Source of the DNA: Cellvibrio sp. PSBB023
GTDB lineage: Bacteria > Pseudomonadota > Gammaproteobacteria > Pseudomonadales > Cellvibrionaceae
Assembly (NCBI RefSeq): GCF_002007605.1
Contig: NZ_CP019799.1
Coordinates: 2,706,001-2,770,000 of the forward strand
Reading direction: 5' to 3'
Length of the DNA stretch: 64,000 nucleotides
Shown: piece by piece, positions 8,965 through 18,326 of the stretch
Layout: every line of letters starts with the position of its first letter
Position numbering within the stretch: the stretch's first letter is position 1
Translations under genes and position numbers: made by a program
The notes under the pieces: model-generated
What the model saw: only the letters and a program-made list of their open reading frames with translations
Database searches by the model: none
What the model was told of the DNA's origin: nothing

Positions 8965-11805
8965 TTAAAGAGGGTCAGCCAAGCCGTCCAAACCGATTAC
9001 ACCTAATGGTGTGGTCAGGTTTAGTCCATCACGCGCGACGGCGGTGTATACCATGCCGTTTGCAAAGGTCAGGCTGGCTTTTATGGCTTCGGTTTTGGTA
9101 CCGGTTGGAGTGATGATGACATCGTAGTCACCCCCAGCCAGCGATACATAACCAGTATCCGCCTTGAAAGGTACCGCAGCAAACGCGGGAGTCTCATTGG
9201 TAATCGAGGTGCCAGTCGCGACAACATAAATATCCACCGCACCGGCCAGGGATGAGCCATGTACCAAGCGCACTTTGGCTTCGGTCGCGACTTTACGGTT
9301 GTTGTCAGTGAGCAGCAGCGGCTCTATATCCGCCAGAGCACCGACGGCCAACAAAGTGTATTCAGTGCTATTTGCCAGTGGCACATCGGCATTAATCACT
9401 ACTGGCGTCGTCACACCGGTTGGTACCACTTTGAAATTGTAGGTCGCCGCTGGCAGATTCAGGTAGTCGGTAAATAGGGGGAACGCCAGGTTAGCTACTG
9501 CTGGAGTAGCACCATCGTTAGCCAGGATATCCACCGCAGGTGCATCGGCAGAAGCGTGTACCACACGGATATTGGCACCGGCAGCCGCATCACTCAATAC
9601 CGCCACATTGCTACCATCCACCACGATTAATTGAATGGGCGATGAGCCGGTACCCACGTTGGGCACAGCGCCAATCAACAGGTCTTTGCCACTGCTGAGG
9701 GCGACGGAACCTGAATCAAACACCACTGTGTTGTCGGGCAGGGTTACACGGATTTGGTAAGTACCCGCAGGGACTTCTACCGGACCAAGGGTTTCTTTGA
9801 ACTCAAAGCTGCCCAAAACGGTAGCATCACTCAAGGCGGCGCCCGGTGCAGTCACATGCACACGCACTTCAGGCGCAGCGGCAGCAAGGTGAGCAACACG
9901 TACACGCACATTGTTGCCGTTAGCCAGTTTGCCCATGTCGCTCAACAGCAGTGGCTCGATGTTAGCAACACTGTTGACAGCCAGTACGTCGTAGCGGGTA
10001 TTGGCATCAAAGGTCAGATCCACAGGACCAATCACCGTAGCATTACCGCCGGGGATAATGCCTTCCACCGCGATGTTGTAGGTGTCGGCATCCAACTCAA
10101 GGAAACCGGTGGTTTGTTGGTAATCCAGATTGGAAGCAGCCACGGCACCATCAACCCAGAGATTCACCTTGGGCGCATTTGCTGAGGCGTGAATCACGCG
10201 CACATGGGTTTTGTTTGGAGCCAAACCATCCAGACCAATCACGCCCAGCGCAGCGGTCAAGCCAGCACCATCGCGGGCGATAGCGGTATAAACACCACCA
10301 TTTTCCAAGGCAACAGGTGCCTTGATAGCTTCGGTTTTGGTACCGGTTGGGGTGATGATCACATCGTATTCACCCGCTGCCAAACTCACATAACCGGTTT
10401 GCGCCTTGAAGGGGATATTGCTGAACGCGGGGGATGCGTTGGCAATACCTGCACCGGCAGCGACAACATAGATATCCACATTGCTAGCCAACGTAGAGCC
10501 ATGCACCAAGCGCACTTTGGCTTCGGTGGCGACAGAGCGATTGTTGTCGGTCAACACCAGCGGCTCAATGGTCGCCAGGGTGCCCACCGCCAGAATGCTG
10601 TAGGCGCTGCCATTGGCCAGAGGCACATCGGCATCGATCACTACAGGTGTAGTCAGCGCGTTGGGGGTCACTTTGAAGTTGTAGGTTGCGGCAGGCAGGT
10701 TCACATAACCTGTCGCTTCAGGGAACGCGAGGTTGGCGATCGCCGGGGTTGCGCCGTCGTTCACTGTCACATCTACTGCGGGAGCATCGGCTGTTGCATG
10801 TACAACACGAACATCAGCTCCTGCATTCTTGTCGTTCAGTATGGCAACCGCATTGCCATCCAATACCGCCAGACTAATGGGCGATGAACCAGTACCCACA
10901 TTGGGCACAGCGCCAACAAGCAAGTCTTTACCGGCTGCCAGTTCAACGGCACCCGAGTCATAAACCACCGTATTGTCTGCAAGGGTGACGCGGATTTGAT
11001 AGGTACCAGCCGCGACTTCGACAGGGCCGAGGGTTTCTTTAAAGGCAAAGGTGCCCAAGGGTGCTGCACCGGCCAGGTCTGCATCGGGCGCGGTGACATA
11101 CACATTCACTTCGGGCGCTGCCGCCGCCAGGTGAGCCACACGCACACGCACTTTGGTGCTATCGCTAAGGCTGCCGGTGTCGGCCAGAACCAGCGGCTCA
11201 ATGTCCGCAACGGGGCCAACGGCAATAACGTCATAGGCTGTCTTGCCAGCCAGGGTTAAGTTAACTGGGCCGATGACCACGGCATTGCCACCGGGGATTA
11301 CACCCTCTACAGCGATCTTATAGGTGCCTTCGTCCAATGCCAGCACACCGGTGGACTGCTGGTAATCCAGACCAGATACCGCTTCGGCATCATTCACCCA
11401 CAGGTTTACTTTGGGTGCATCGGCAGAGCCGTGGAATACGCGCACGCTGGTTTTATCCAGCGGCACCACAGTCACTGTGGCCGACGCCTTTTTGCTGTTG
11501 TCCGACACACTGGTCGCTGTGACATGGTAAGTGCCCGGTGTAGCAGGCGCGGTGTACACGCCGGTGCCAGTAATAGTGCCGCCATTCGCTTCGGTAACCG
11601 ACCAGGTCACGCTGCTGTTATTAGTCCCCGTAACACTCGCCACGAAGTTTTGCGTCATGCCGACTTTTACCGTTACTGCCGCTGGGCTGACCGCAACACT
11701 CACATTTTTCTTATTGCCATCGCCGCCACAGGCGACAAGCACAAGACTGAGCAATGCCAGCCCCACACCTTTCGCAAGGGATGTAATACCTCTGATTGAT
11801 TTCAT
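8965..11805 (-). CDS. large DUF4397 repeat lipoprotein
   Basis: 946 residues. Lipoprotein signal with lipobox LVAC (Cys26), then an Ig-like domain (residues about 34-114, YTAPATPGTYHVTATS) of the bacterial Ig type. The rest consists of two tandem units of about 413 residues (118-530 and 532-945). Each contains four beta-rich modules of roughly 95-105 residues beginning VRVxHxSADAPxV or similar, the DUF4397 signature. ETLGPVEV, GTGSSPI, TPTGTKTEAIK and LGVIGLDGLA recur in both units at the same offset. Probably surface-exposed or periplasmic and adhesive or structural; no enzyme motif. It is transcribed divergently from the ECF sigma gene from a promoter identical in design to that of the sigma operon. 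Confidence 0.88.
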   Translation of the reverse strand: MKSIRGITSLAKGVGLALLSLVLVACGGDGNKKNVSVAVSPAAVTVKVGMTQNFVASVTGTNNSSVTWSVTEANGGTITGTGVYTAPATPGTYHVTATSVSDNSKKASATVTVVPLDKTSVRVFHGSADAPKVNLWVNDAEAVSGLDYQQSTGVLALDEGTYKIAVEGVIPGGNAVVIGPVNLTLAGKTAYDVIAVGPVADIEPLVLADTGSLSDSTKVRVRVAHLAAAAPEVNVYVTAPDADLAGAAPLGTFAFKETLGPVEVAAGTYQIRVTLADNTVVYDSGAVELAAGKDLLVGAVPNVGTGSSPISLAVLDGNAVAILNDKNAGADVRVVHATADAPAVDVTVNDGATPAIANLAFPEATGYVNLPAATYNFKVTPNALTTPVVIDADVPLANGSAYSILAVGTLATIEPLVLTDNNRSVATEAKVRLVHGSTLASNVDIYVVAAGAGIANASPAFSNIPFKAQTGYVSLAAGEYDVIITPTGTKTEAIKAPVALENGGVYTAIARDGAGLTAALGVIGLDGLAPNKTHVRVIHASANAPKVNLWVDGAVAASNLDYQQTTGFLELDADTYNIAVEGIIPGGNATVIGPVDLTFDANTRYDVLAVNSVANIEPLLLSDMGKLANGNNVRVRVAHLAAAAPEVRVHVTAPGAALSDATVLGSFEFKETLGPVEVPAGTYQIRVTLPDNTVVFDSGSVALSSGKDLLIGAVPNVGTGSSPIQLIVVDGSNVAVLSDAAAGANIRVVHASADAPAVDILANDGATPAVANLAFPLFTDYLNLPAATYNFKVVPTGVTTPVVINADVPLANSTEYTLLAVGALADIEPLLLTDNNRKVATEAKVRLVHGSSLAGAVDIYVVATGTSITNETPAFAAVPFKADTGYVSLAGGDYDVIITPTGTKTEAIKASLTFANGMVYTAVARDGLNLTTPLGVIGLDGLADPL
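8971..10212 (-). repeat. second copy of the 1242-bp intragenic tandem repeat
   Basis: Encodes residues 532-945 of the DUF4397 protein. The offset to the first copy is 414 codons. The two copies share many identical peptide blocks, which points to an in-frame gene-internal duplication followed by divergence. Confidence 0.85.
10216..11454 (-). repeat. first copy of the 1242-bp intragenic tandem repeat
   Basis: Encodes residues 118-530 of the DUF4397 protein: four DUF4397-like modules in the same order as in the second copy. Confidence 0.85.
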
Positions 11806-11917
11806 TTTTCCTTACCTCTGGTATTGATCGTTTTAACTGTTATTGGACTGATTGTGATGTTTATAGGATCGGTAACACAGGGCGATACCCATTACATCGT
11901 GGGGTATCAGCGGGGGA

Positions 11918-11947
11918 GGTTTACGCCCTGATTTTTTGGAGGGATCA
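11918..11947 (-). promoter_or_regulatory. candidate ECF (RpoE/ChrR-type) promoter of the DUF4397 gene
   Basis: On the minus strand TGATCC (11942-11947) is followed after exactly 18 bases by TAAACC (11918-11923), with GGGCG directly before TAAA. The same motif and spacing precede the sigma gene on the other strand. TGATC-type -35 elements are known for the ChrR-controlled RpoE of Rhodobacter. The leader would be about 105 bases. Confidence 0.65.
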
Positions 11948-12026
11948 AAACCGCGTAAAAAAAATGACAAAACAATTCACGAATCGCGCTCAAACACACA
12001 AAACAGTGAAATCGCCCCAGGGCAGG

Positions 12027-12056
12027 TGATCCGGAAAAATACAGGGGGCGTAAAAG
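12027..12056 (+). promoter_or_regulatory. candidate autoregulated promoter of the ECF sigma/ChrR operon
   Basis: TGATCC (12027-12032), an 18-base spacer ending GGGCG, then TAAAAG (12051-12056). The predicted start is about 30 bases before the sigma ATG. Its match to the divergent promoter at 11918-11947 supports recognition of both by the same sigma factor. Confidence 0.65.
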
Positions 12057-12095
12057 GTGTGTTACGGACTATCTAAAACTACCCGGTGAGCGATA

Positions 12096-12710
12096 ATGAG
12101 ACATCAAATGACGACGACAAAGGCCCAGTCGATGAATGACTCAAGTGCAGCAAACGATACCCCGGACTGGGGCGCCCTGCTTGCCCGCGTGGCCGAACAC
12201 GATGACAAAGCCGCCTTCAGAGAGATCTATAAGCACTTTGCGCCACGTATAAAAGCCTATGCAATCAATCAAGGTTTCAGCCAGCATGCAGAAGTATTGG
12301 TGCAGGAAGTAATGACCAGTGTGTGGCGCAATGCCGGAAAATATTCAGAAGCATTGGCTTCTGTGTCCACCTGGATCTTCACCATCACGCGCAACCAGCG
12401 CATTGATATGCTGCGCAAACTCAATCGCACCCGCGCTGAAGTGGTGATAGAAACCGAAGACCTGTGGCAGATCCCCACCGAGGACACCACCATTTGCTCC
12501 ATTCAAAATTTATCGACCGAAAAGTTTGTAAAAACCGCTATCGATAAATTACCGGAAGAACAAATGATTGCACTGCGCAAGGTTTACTACGAAGGTAAAA
12601 CCCACGAGGAAGTGGCAGAGGAATTAAAAATTCCTCTGGGTACAGTGAAAGGCCGCCTGCGCCTGTCGCTGCAGAAATTACGTGTAATGTTTGAGGCAAA
12701 AGAGCTATGA
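12096..12710 (+). CDS. ECF RNA polymerase sigma factor, ChrR-associated (RpoE-like)
   Basis: 204 residues. Region 2 is visible as FREIYKHFAPRIKAYAI followed by VSTWIFTITRNQRIDMLRK (about 90-110), and region 4 as LPEEQMIALRKVYYEG with the helix-turn-helix TLKIPLGTVKGRLRLSLQKL-like stretch at the C-terminus. Its last bases overlap the start of the ChrR-type anti-sigma gene by 4, the usual ECF11 pairing that responds to singlet oxygen and organic peroxides. The ATG at 12096 has only a weak ribosome-binding site; in-frame ATGs at 12108 and 12132 are alternatives. Confidence 0.88.
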   Translation: MRHQMTTTKAQSMNDSSAANDTPDWGALLARVAEHDDKAAFREIYKHFAPRIKAYAINQGFSQHAEVLVQEVMTSVWRNAGKYSEALASVSTWIFTITRNQRIDMLRKLNRTRAEVVIETEDLWQIPTEDTTICSIQNLSTEKFVKTAIDKLPEEQMIALRKVYYEGKTHEEVAEELKIPLGTVKGRLRLSLQKLRVMFEAKEL

Positions 12711-13378
12711 GTGCTTATCATCCCGATGATATGACGTTAATGAATTATGCCGCGGGCAGCTTGAGTATTCCGCAAGCGCTGGCTGTGTCTGTGCATCTCT
12801 GCTTTTGCCACGAGTGCCGCGACCTGGTGAAAAATTTTAATCACCTGGGCGGCGCCTTGTTGGAAACCATTAAACCTGCCAGCACCGATGACGATGCCTT
12901 TGATTCACTCATGGCATCCCTGGAGCCCCACGATCACAACGATGCGCCCAAAGTAAAAGTGGATATGGGCAACACCGACAAGATCACCCAGCACTTCAGC
13001 AACCCGCTGCTGCGTTACTTGCCTACATCGCTCGCGGAGTTACCCTGGCAACGCCAAACCAAGGAAATCAGCAAGTTTGATTTAACCGCACTGCTGAATG
13101 TAAAAGGGTTTCAGGTAGCGCTGCAAAAAATCAACGCCGGCGCCAAAGTACCCATACACACTCACAAAGGGTTTGAGTACACAGTCATCCTCAGCGGCGG
13201 CTTTTCTGATGAATTGGGCGTGTATCACGAAGGCGATTTCATCGCCCGCGATACCAGCCACAAACACAGCCCCACTGCACTGCAAAATGAAGATTGCATC
13301 TGCCTCACCGTATTAAATGCACCGCTGAAATTTACCGGTTGGCACCGCGTGCTCAATCCATTTATGGCGTGGAGTTAA
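12707..13378 (+). CDS. chrR: ChrR-type zinc anti-sigma factor with C-terminal cupin
   Basis: 223 residues. The N-terminal zinc anti-sigma domain shows His5, His30, Cys34 and Cys37 (HLCFCHEC), the ZAS ligand pattern. The C-terminal half is a ChrR-type cupin: GAKVPIHTHKGFEYTVILSG, then GDFIARD and the second histidine motif SHKHSP, which can bind a second metal. In Rhodobacter ChrR the ZAS domain holds RpoE and the cupin senses singlet oxygen. The four-base overlap with the sigma gene and the following terminator define a two-gene operon. Confidence 0.9.
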   Translation: MSAYHPDDMTLMNYAAGSLSIPQALAVSVHLCFCHECRDLVKNFNHLGGALLETIKPASTDDDAFDSLMASLEPHDHNDAPKVKVDMGNTDKITQHFSNPLLRYLPTSLAELPWQRQTKEISKFDLTALLNVKGFQVALQKINAGAKVPIHTHKGFEYTVILSGGFSDELGVYHEGDFIARDTSHKHSPTALQNEDCICLTVLNAPLKFTGWHRVLNPFMAWS

Positions 13379-13397
13379 TCGATTAAGCAACCTGACA

Positions 13398-13424
13398 AAT
13401 CCCCGCATCGGCGGGGATTTTTTT
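13398..13424 (+). terminator. intrinsic terminator of the sigma/ChrR operon
   Basis: Nine-base stem AATCCCCGC / GCGGGGATT with a 4-base loop, followed by a T-run, starting 20 bases after the ChrR stop codon. Confidence 0.92.
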
Positions 13425-13592
13425 GCCTCACACACAGACTGACGTGAACTCACTCACCACGCGCAACAAACAATTATCGCCCTATGCCCTGTACCGGACA
13501 GACAGGCAAAAAACCATCCAGTAGACTTCGGCACCAAGACTTGTGGTGTTACACGTTACTGACCGCGAGCCTCTTTTGTTACAGGATGCTCG

Positions 13593-14297
13593 ATGCCAGC
13601 CCACACTACCGCCGTAGTTAATCGCCTTATTGAAAGTTTATCGCCGGAGGCGCGCCAACAAATTCTGCACAGCAGTGAATTAGTGGAGCTAAGCTCCGGC
13701 ACAGTGCTGTGCGAACCCGACCTTCCCTTTCGCTACGTTTATTTTCCGCTCACCAGCTTTATTACCCTGGTCACCACCCTGCGCGATCATCAGCCGCTGG
13801 AAATGGGACTAATCGGCAACGAAGGAATGCTCGGCGCCACCGTCGCACTCGGCATCAATAGCGCCCCCATGCGCGCCATGGTGCAAGGTTCAGGCACAGC
13901 ATTGCGCATGACCGCCGAGCAACTGCAACAAGAATTGCAAAACAATGCCGCGCTCACCAGCACCTTCAATCGCTATTTATATGTGCTAATGGCACAACTC
14001 GCCCAAACCGCTGCCTGTGCCCACTTTCACGCCATAGAACCACGCCTTGCACGCTGGCTATTAATGACCCACGACCGCGCCCACGCCGACTATTTTCATC
14101 TCACCCAGGAATTCCTCGCCAACATGCTCGGCGTCCGCCGCAGCGGAATTACCGTCGCAGCCGGCGCGTTACAAGAGCGAAAATTAATTCAATATACACG
14201 CGGAAAAATCAGCATTTTGGATAGAGCAGGATTAGAAGCCGTTGCGTGTGAATGTTATGAAGCGGTAACTAAAGATTACGCGCGGTTGTTTGAGTGA
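13593..14297 (+). CDS. Crp/Fnr family transcriptional regulator
   Basis: 234 residues: an N-terminal cyclic-nucleotide-binding-like barrel (about 25-125, with VYFPLTSFITLV and LIGNEGMLG), a dimer helix, and a C-terminal winged helix (LTQEFLANMLGVRRSGITVAA-type stretch, about 170-190). It lacks the N-terminal cysteines of Fnr, so it is not an iron-sulfur oxygen sensor. The barrel does not carry an obvious full cAMP-binding set. This subtype is common near stress genes in Proteobacteria. It stands as a single gene between the ECF operon and convergent pnp. Confidence 0.85.
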   Translation: MPAHTTAVVNRLIESLSPEARQQILHSSELVELSSGTVLCEPDLPFRYVYFPLTSFITLVTTLRDHQPLEMGLIGNEGMLGATVALGINSAPMRAMVQGSGTALRMTAEQLQQELQNNAALTSTFNRYLYVLMAQLAQTAACAHFHAIEPRLARWLLMTHDRAHADYFHLTQEFLANMLGVRRSGITVAAGALQERKLIQYTRGKISILDRAGLEAVACECYEAVTKDYARLFE

Positions 14298-14417
14298 TTT
14301 TTTTCGCCACTATTTTTATTCTTCAATTTACATTCAAAAAATCTAGCCGGTACCAACTTCTTTTCTTACAGTAAAAGCTTTCCACATTTAACCCATATCC
14401 AGATTTAAATATCCGTT

Positions 14418-14453
14418 CAAAAAAACGCCCGCGTCTTTCGAGGCGGGCGTTTT
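14418..14453 (-). terminator. intrinsic terminator downstream of pnp
   Basis: Stem AACGCCCGC / GCGGGCGTT (14424-14432 with 14443-14451) with A/T runs on both sides, 23 bases past the pnp stop. Confidence 0.9.
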
Positions 14454-14475
14454 CGTAACTCAGTGCAGAGAAAAG

Positions 14476-16599
14476 TTACTCTTCAGTAGTTTCCGTTGGT
14501 GCTGCACCTGACTCTTCAGCCAAAGCTTCTTTGATTGAGAGTTTGATGCGGCCACGTTGGTCTACGTCCAGGCATTTCACTTTTACGATTTGGCCTTCTT
14601 TCAAATAATCGCTCACGCTGTTTACGCGCTCGTCGGCGATTTGAGAGATGTGTACCAAGCCGTCTTTGCCCGGCAGGAAATTAACGAATGCGCCGAAGTC
14701 TACGATACGAACCACAGTGCCTTCGTAGATTGCACCGATTTCCGCTTCGGCAACAATGCCTTGTACGCGGAAAATAGCAGCGTTGAGCGCTTCGGTGTTG
14801 TCGGCGTAAATTTTAACGGTGCCATCATCATCGATATCAATAGAAGAACCGGTTTCTTCGGTAATTGCACGAATGGTCGCGCCGCCTTTACCGATGATGT
14901 CGCGGATCTTGTCCGGATGGATTTTGATGGTTTCAAAACGCGGTGCGTTGTCGCTAACCACATCACGTGATTTGGCGAGCACTTTGTTCATTTCGCCGAG
15001 GATGTGCAAACGCGCGGCCAGAGCTTGCTCCAGTGCGATTTCCATAATCTCTTCGGTGATACCTTCAATTTTGATATCCATTTGCAGTGCAGTCACACCG
15101 CTGGTGGTACCCGCTACTTTGAAGTCCATATCGCCGAGGTGATCTTCGTCGCCGAGGATGTCGGTCAATACTGCAAAGCCGTTAGCTTCTTTCACCAAGC
15201 CCATAGCGATACCCGCTACCGGAGCTTTGAGTGGAACACCGGCATCCATCAACGCCAGGCTTGAACCACACACAGAGGCCATGGAGCTTGAACCGTTAGA
15301 TTCGGTAATTTCGCTCACCACGCGCAGGGTGTAAGGGAAATCGGATTCGGCAGGCAGAACAGCAGCCACACCGCGACGCGCCAAACGACCGTGACCGATT
15401 TCACGACGACCAGTAGCGCCCATACGACCACACTCACCTACCGAGAAAGGAGGGAAGTTGTAGTGCAACATGAAGGCATCTTTTTTGGAGCCTTCGAGGA
15501 AATCGATGATTTGTGCATCGCGCGCATTACCCAGAGTCGCTACTACCAACGCTTGGGTCTCGCCACGGGTAAACAAGGCTGAACCGTGAGCTTTGCCCAA
15601 CACGCCAACTTCAACTTGAATTGGACGAACGGTTTTGTTGTCGCGGCCATCAATACGTGGCTCGCCCGCAACGATGCGCGAACGCACCAAACGGTATTCC
15701 ACCATGCCGAATTCTGCTTTCACTTCATCGGCAGAGAAGCCAGTCACTTCACTCACCAACTCAGCAACGGCTTGGTTGCGCAGTTCGCCCAAACGGTCGT
15801 AACGCTGAGCCTTGTCAGTGATACGGTAAGCATCGCCAATCGCTTCGCCAAAGTTATTTACAATAGCGTTGGTCAATTCAGTGTTTGCTGGAGCTGGTTG
15901 CCAATCCCAACGCGGTTTACCCGCATCGCGTGCCAATTCCGCACAGGCTTGCACCACGGCTTGTAATTCCTGGTGTGCGTAAAGCACTGCACCGAGCATG
16001 ATGTCTTCGGGCAATTCTTTTGCTTCAGATTCCACCATCAACACAGCGTCTTTAGTACCAGCAACCACCATGTCCAACTCGGAAGTATCGAGTTGTTTGA
16101 AACTTGGGTTGAGGAGGTAACCCTCTTCCTGAGTGTAACCTACACGCGCAGCACCGATTGGACCATTGAATGGAATACCGGAAATCGCCAGTGCAGCAGA
16201 GGTGCCGATCATGGCAACGATATCGGGATCGTATTGCTTGTCGGTAGACACAACGGTGCACACGACTTGCACTTCGTTGAGGAAGCCTTCAGGGAATAAT
16301 GGACGGATTGGACGGTCGATCAGGCGTGAGGTCAGGGTTTCTTTTTCGGATGGACGACCTTCGCGCTTCAAGTAACCGCCGGGGATACGACCAGCGGCAT
16401 AGCTTTTTTCCTGGTAGTGCACAGACAGCGGGAAGAAATCCTGGCCTGGTGATGCTTGCTTGGCACCAACAACGGTACAAAGCACAGATACTTCACCCAT
16501 GGTAGCCAATACTGCGCCGGTTGCTTGACGAGCAATACGGCCAGTTTCGAGGGTTACGGTTTGGTTGCCGTATTGGAACTTTTTAATAATCGGATTCAC
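14476..16599 (-). CDS. pnp: polyribonucleotide nucleotidyltransferase
   Basis: 707 residues from a GTG start at 16599 ([11 protein letters not shown]), matching the family N-terminus; an AAAGGAT ribosome-binding site lies 7 bases upstream. A second in-frame GTG at 16620 would place that site inside the gene and is less likely. The order is two RNase PH domains flanking the all-alpha domain, a KH domain ([16 protein letters not shown]) and a C-terminal S1 domain ([18 protein letters not shown]), ending in an acidic tail. It degrades RNA phosphorolytically and works in the degradosome. It lies downstream of rpsO as in most gammaproteobacteria. Confidence 0.97.
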   Translation of the reverse strand: MNPIIKKFQYGNQTVTLETGRIARQATGAVLATMGEVSVLCTVVGAKQASPGQDFFPLSVHYQEKSYAAGRIPGGYLKREGRPSEKETLTSRLIDRPIRPLFPEGFLNEVQVVCTVVSTDKQYDPDIVAMIGTSAALAISGIPFNGPIGAARVGYTQEEGYLLNPSFKQLDTSELDMVVAGTKDAVLMVESEAKELPEDIMLGAVLYAHQELQAVVQACAELARDAGKPRWDWQPAPANTELTNAIVNNFGEAIGDAYRITDKAQRYDRLGELRNQAVAELVSEVTGFSADEVKAEFGMVEYRLVRSRIVAGEPRIDGRDNKTVRPIQVEVGVLGKAHGSALFTRGETQALVVATLGNARDAQIIDFLEGSKKDAFMLHYNFPPFSVGECGRMGATGRREIGHGRLARRGVAAVLPAESDFPYTLRVVSEITESNGSSSMASVCGSSLALMDAGVPLKAPVAGIAMGLVKEANGFAVLTDILGDEDHLGDMDFKVAGTTSGVTALQMDIKIEGITEEIMEIALEQALAARLHILGEMNKVLAKSRDVVSDNAPRFETIKIHPDKIRDIIGKGGATIRAITEETGSSIDIDDDGTVKIYADNTEALNAAIFRVQGIVAEAEIGAIYEGTVVRIVDFGAFVNFLPGKDGLVHISQIADERVNSVSDYLKEGQIVKVKCLDVDQRGRIKLSIKEALAEESGAAPTETTEE

Positions 16600-16814
16600 T
16601 CTTTTATCCTTTGTTTTCACTAAAAATCAGTTGCGTTATCAACCATCAGTTATGTTGATCAACCTTGTGGATAGTTACGCGTCTATTTAAGTTTGCTCTT
16701 TGCATTCATATCAATAAAAAATCAGTACGAACTGTGCATCCTGCCCGGGCGCTAATTTTTGCTCTCATCAGCGCAATTCCATAATCGCTTGTTAACATCA
16801 AACAACAGCATTAC

Positions 16815-16844
16815 AAAATAAAAGTGCCCGCAAAGCGGGCACTG
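16815..16844 (-). terminator. rpsO-pnp intergenic terminator/attenuator
   Basis: Nine-base stem AGTGCCCGC / GCGGGCACT with a 3-base loop, followed on the minus strand by TTTATTTTG. It sits 8 bases after the rpsO stop, comparable to the partial terminator between rpsO and pnp in E. coli. Confidence 0.85.
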
Positions 16845-16851
16845 GACAAAC

Positions 16852-17121
16852 TTAACGGCGCAGACCTAATTTTTGAATCAGAGCAACGTAACGAGAAGAG
16901 TCCTTACCTTTCAGGTAGTCCAACAATTTACGACGGGCATTTACCATACGGATCAGGCCGCGACGTGAATGGTGGTCAGCCTTGTGGCTAGCGAAGTGAC
17001 CTTGCAGTTTGTTGATGTTGATAGTCAACAAAGCTACTTGAACTTCGGGCGAACCAGTATCGCCTTCTGCTTGTTGGTACTCTTTAACGATTGCAGCTTT
17101 TTCAGAAGCACTCAGTGCCAT
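16852..17121 (-). CDS. rpsO: 30S ribosomal protein S15
   Basis: 89 residues from the ATG at 17121 (MALSASEK), the family's usual start and length; a GAGG ribosome-binding site lies 8 bases upstream. Family motifs [24 protein letters not shown] and RRKLLDYLK are intact. S15 binds 16S rRNA in the central domain and joins bridge B4. It is placed between truB and pnp as usual. Confidence 0.98.
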   Translation of the reverse strand: MALSASEKAAIVKEYQQAEGDTGSPEVQVALLTININKLQGHFASHKADHHSRRGLIRMVNARRKLLDYLKGKDSSRYVALIQKLGLRR

Positions 17122-17218
17122 GATGTTTTCCTCAGTTAATATGCAAATCAATTACAGCCCAGCCGCGCATATTTACAGGTGGGTTGTTGCGGTGATTATC
17201 CATAAGGATGTCATCCGC

Positions 17219-17253
17219 GGCTTTTTATCGACGGGCAAGTTGCCGTATCGATA
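17219..17253 (-). other. inverted repeat in the rpsO leader region
   Basis: TTTATCGA and TCGATAAA flank an inner CGG/CCG-closed segment (17224-17253). It lies about 100 bases upstream of rpsO on the transcribed strand, has no clear U-tract, and may be a leader structure or a weak truB terminator. E. coli S15 represses its own mRNA through a leader structure; this is only an analogy. Confidence 0.4.
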
Positions 17254-17330
17254 AATTCTCTTGCCTCGCTCGATCCATGGGTGGATCAAGTAGGGGTTTT
17301 ACGAATACTTATCCGACCTGATTATCCAAC

Positions 17331-18320
17331 TCAGGTTTCGTTGGATGAGCGGTTGGCCAAAATGCGCTTGGGAGCAACGCCACCTTCATCGGTGATACAG
17401 CCTAATCCGAGAAACGCCCGTGGCGATTGTTCGGTTTCTGCACAAAAGACTCGCACAATATCACCTTGCTCACCAAATCGATAGACCTTGGACACCATCA
17501 CCGGGTTGCCCAAACGGAAGTAATGGGCGCTATTGGCAGGCAAGTCTACGGCAGGCAAGCTGGCGACGGGTGCATCGGTGCTGAGCAGATAGCTATCCAG
17601 CGCCGCATAGGCAGCAGCATCGCCCTGAGTAGATTGCACCTCGGCAAAACGCGCCTCCAATGCCTCAAGGGTGACGCATTGGCTTTCATCAAATAAACCA
17701 GCAGCAGAACGATGCAAGGTTTTAACATGGCCACCACATCCCAGGGCTGCGCCTAAATCCACTGCAATCGAGCGGATGTAGGTACCTTTGGTACAGCGGA
17801 TATCCAGCTCCACCTCGGCTTCATCGCCGGCGCGGAACGCCAGTATGTCGATGCTATGGATAGTTACCGGGCGCGGCGCACGCTCTACTTCAACACCCTG
17901 ACGCGCCATTTTATACAGCGGCTGGCCATTCAGTTTGAGCGCAGAGTACATGGGCGGCACTTGCAGGATATCGCCAGTCAAGGGCTTCAGCGCCGCCTCA
18001 ACCTGTGCCAGGGTAATACCCGCTGTGGATGTCTGCTCCAGAATCTCGCCATCGGCATCACAGGTGTCTGTGGTTACGCCAAGGCGAATACAGGTGCGAT
18101 AACCTTTATCCGCATCCAGCAGGAATTGTGAAAACTTGGTCGCCTCGCCAAAACACAAAGGCAATACACCAGTAGCAAGAGGATCAAGCGCGCCGGTATG
18201 ACCCGCCTTCTCCACAAAAAATAACCGCTTTGCGCGCTGCAATGCATGGTTTGAGGTCATGCCGGCAGGCTTGTGCAACAACAATACACCGTCGACAGGA
18301 CGGCCTTTTCTACGTGCCAT
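17331..18320 (-). CDS. truB: tRNA pseudouridine(55) synthase TruB
   Basis: 329 residues. Motif HTGALDPLATGVLPLCFGEATK-type block near residues 41-60 holds the catalytic Asp46; KGTYIRSIAVDLG is the second conserved block. It makes pseudouridine 55 in the T-arm of tRNAs and acts as an RNA chaperone. A C-terminal PUA-like domain fits the length (E. coli 314). It starts 6 bases after rbfA ends. Confidence 0.96.
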   Translation of the reverse strand: MARRKGRPVDGVLLLHKPAGMTSNHALQRAKRLFFVEKAGHTGALDPLATGVLPLCFGEATKFSQFLLDADKGYRTCIRLGVTTDTCDADGEILEQTSTAGITLAQVEAALKPLTGDILQVPPMYSALKLNGQPLYKMARQGVEVERAPRPVTIHSIDILAFRAGDEAEVELDIRCTKGTYIRSIAVDLGAALGCGGHVKTLHRSAAGLFDESQCVTLEALEARFAEVQSTQGDAAAYAALDSYLLSTDAPVASLPAVDLPANSAHYFRLGNPVMVSKVYRFGEQGDIVRVFCAETEQSPRAFLGLGCITDEGGVAPKRILANRSSNET

Positions 18321-18326
18321 GAATAA

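Noticed and set aside
10189-10887. Long open frame (232 codons) antisense to the DUF4397 gene
   Set aside because: It mirrors the repeats of the minus-strand gene, has no ribosome-binding site and reads as low-complexity His/Gly/Gln-rich sequence.
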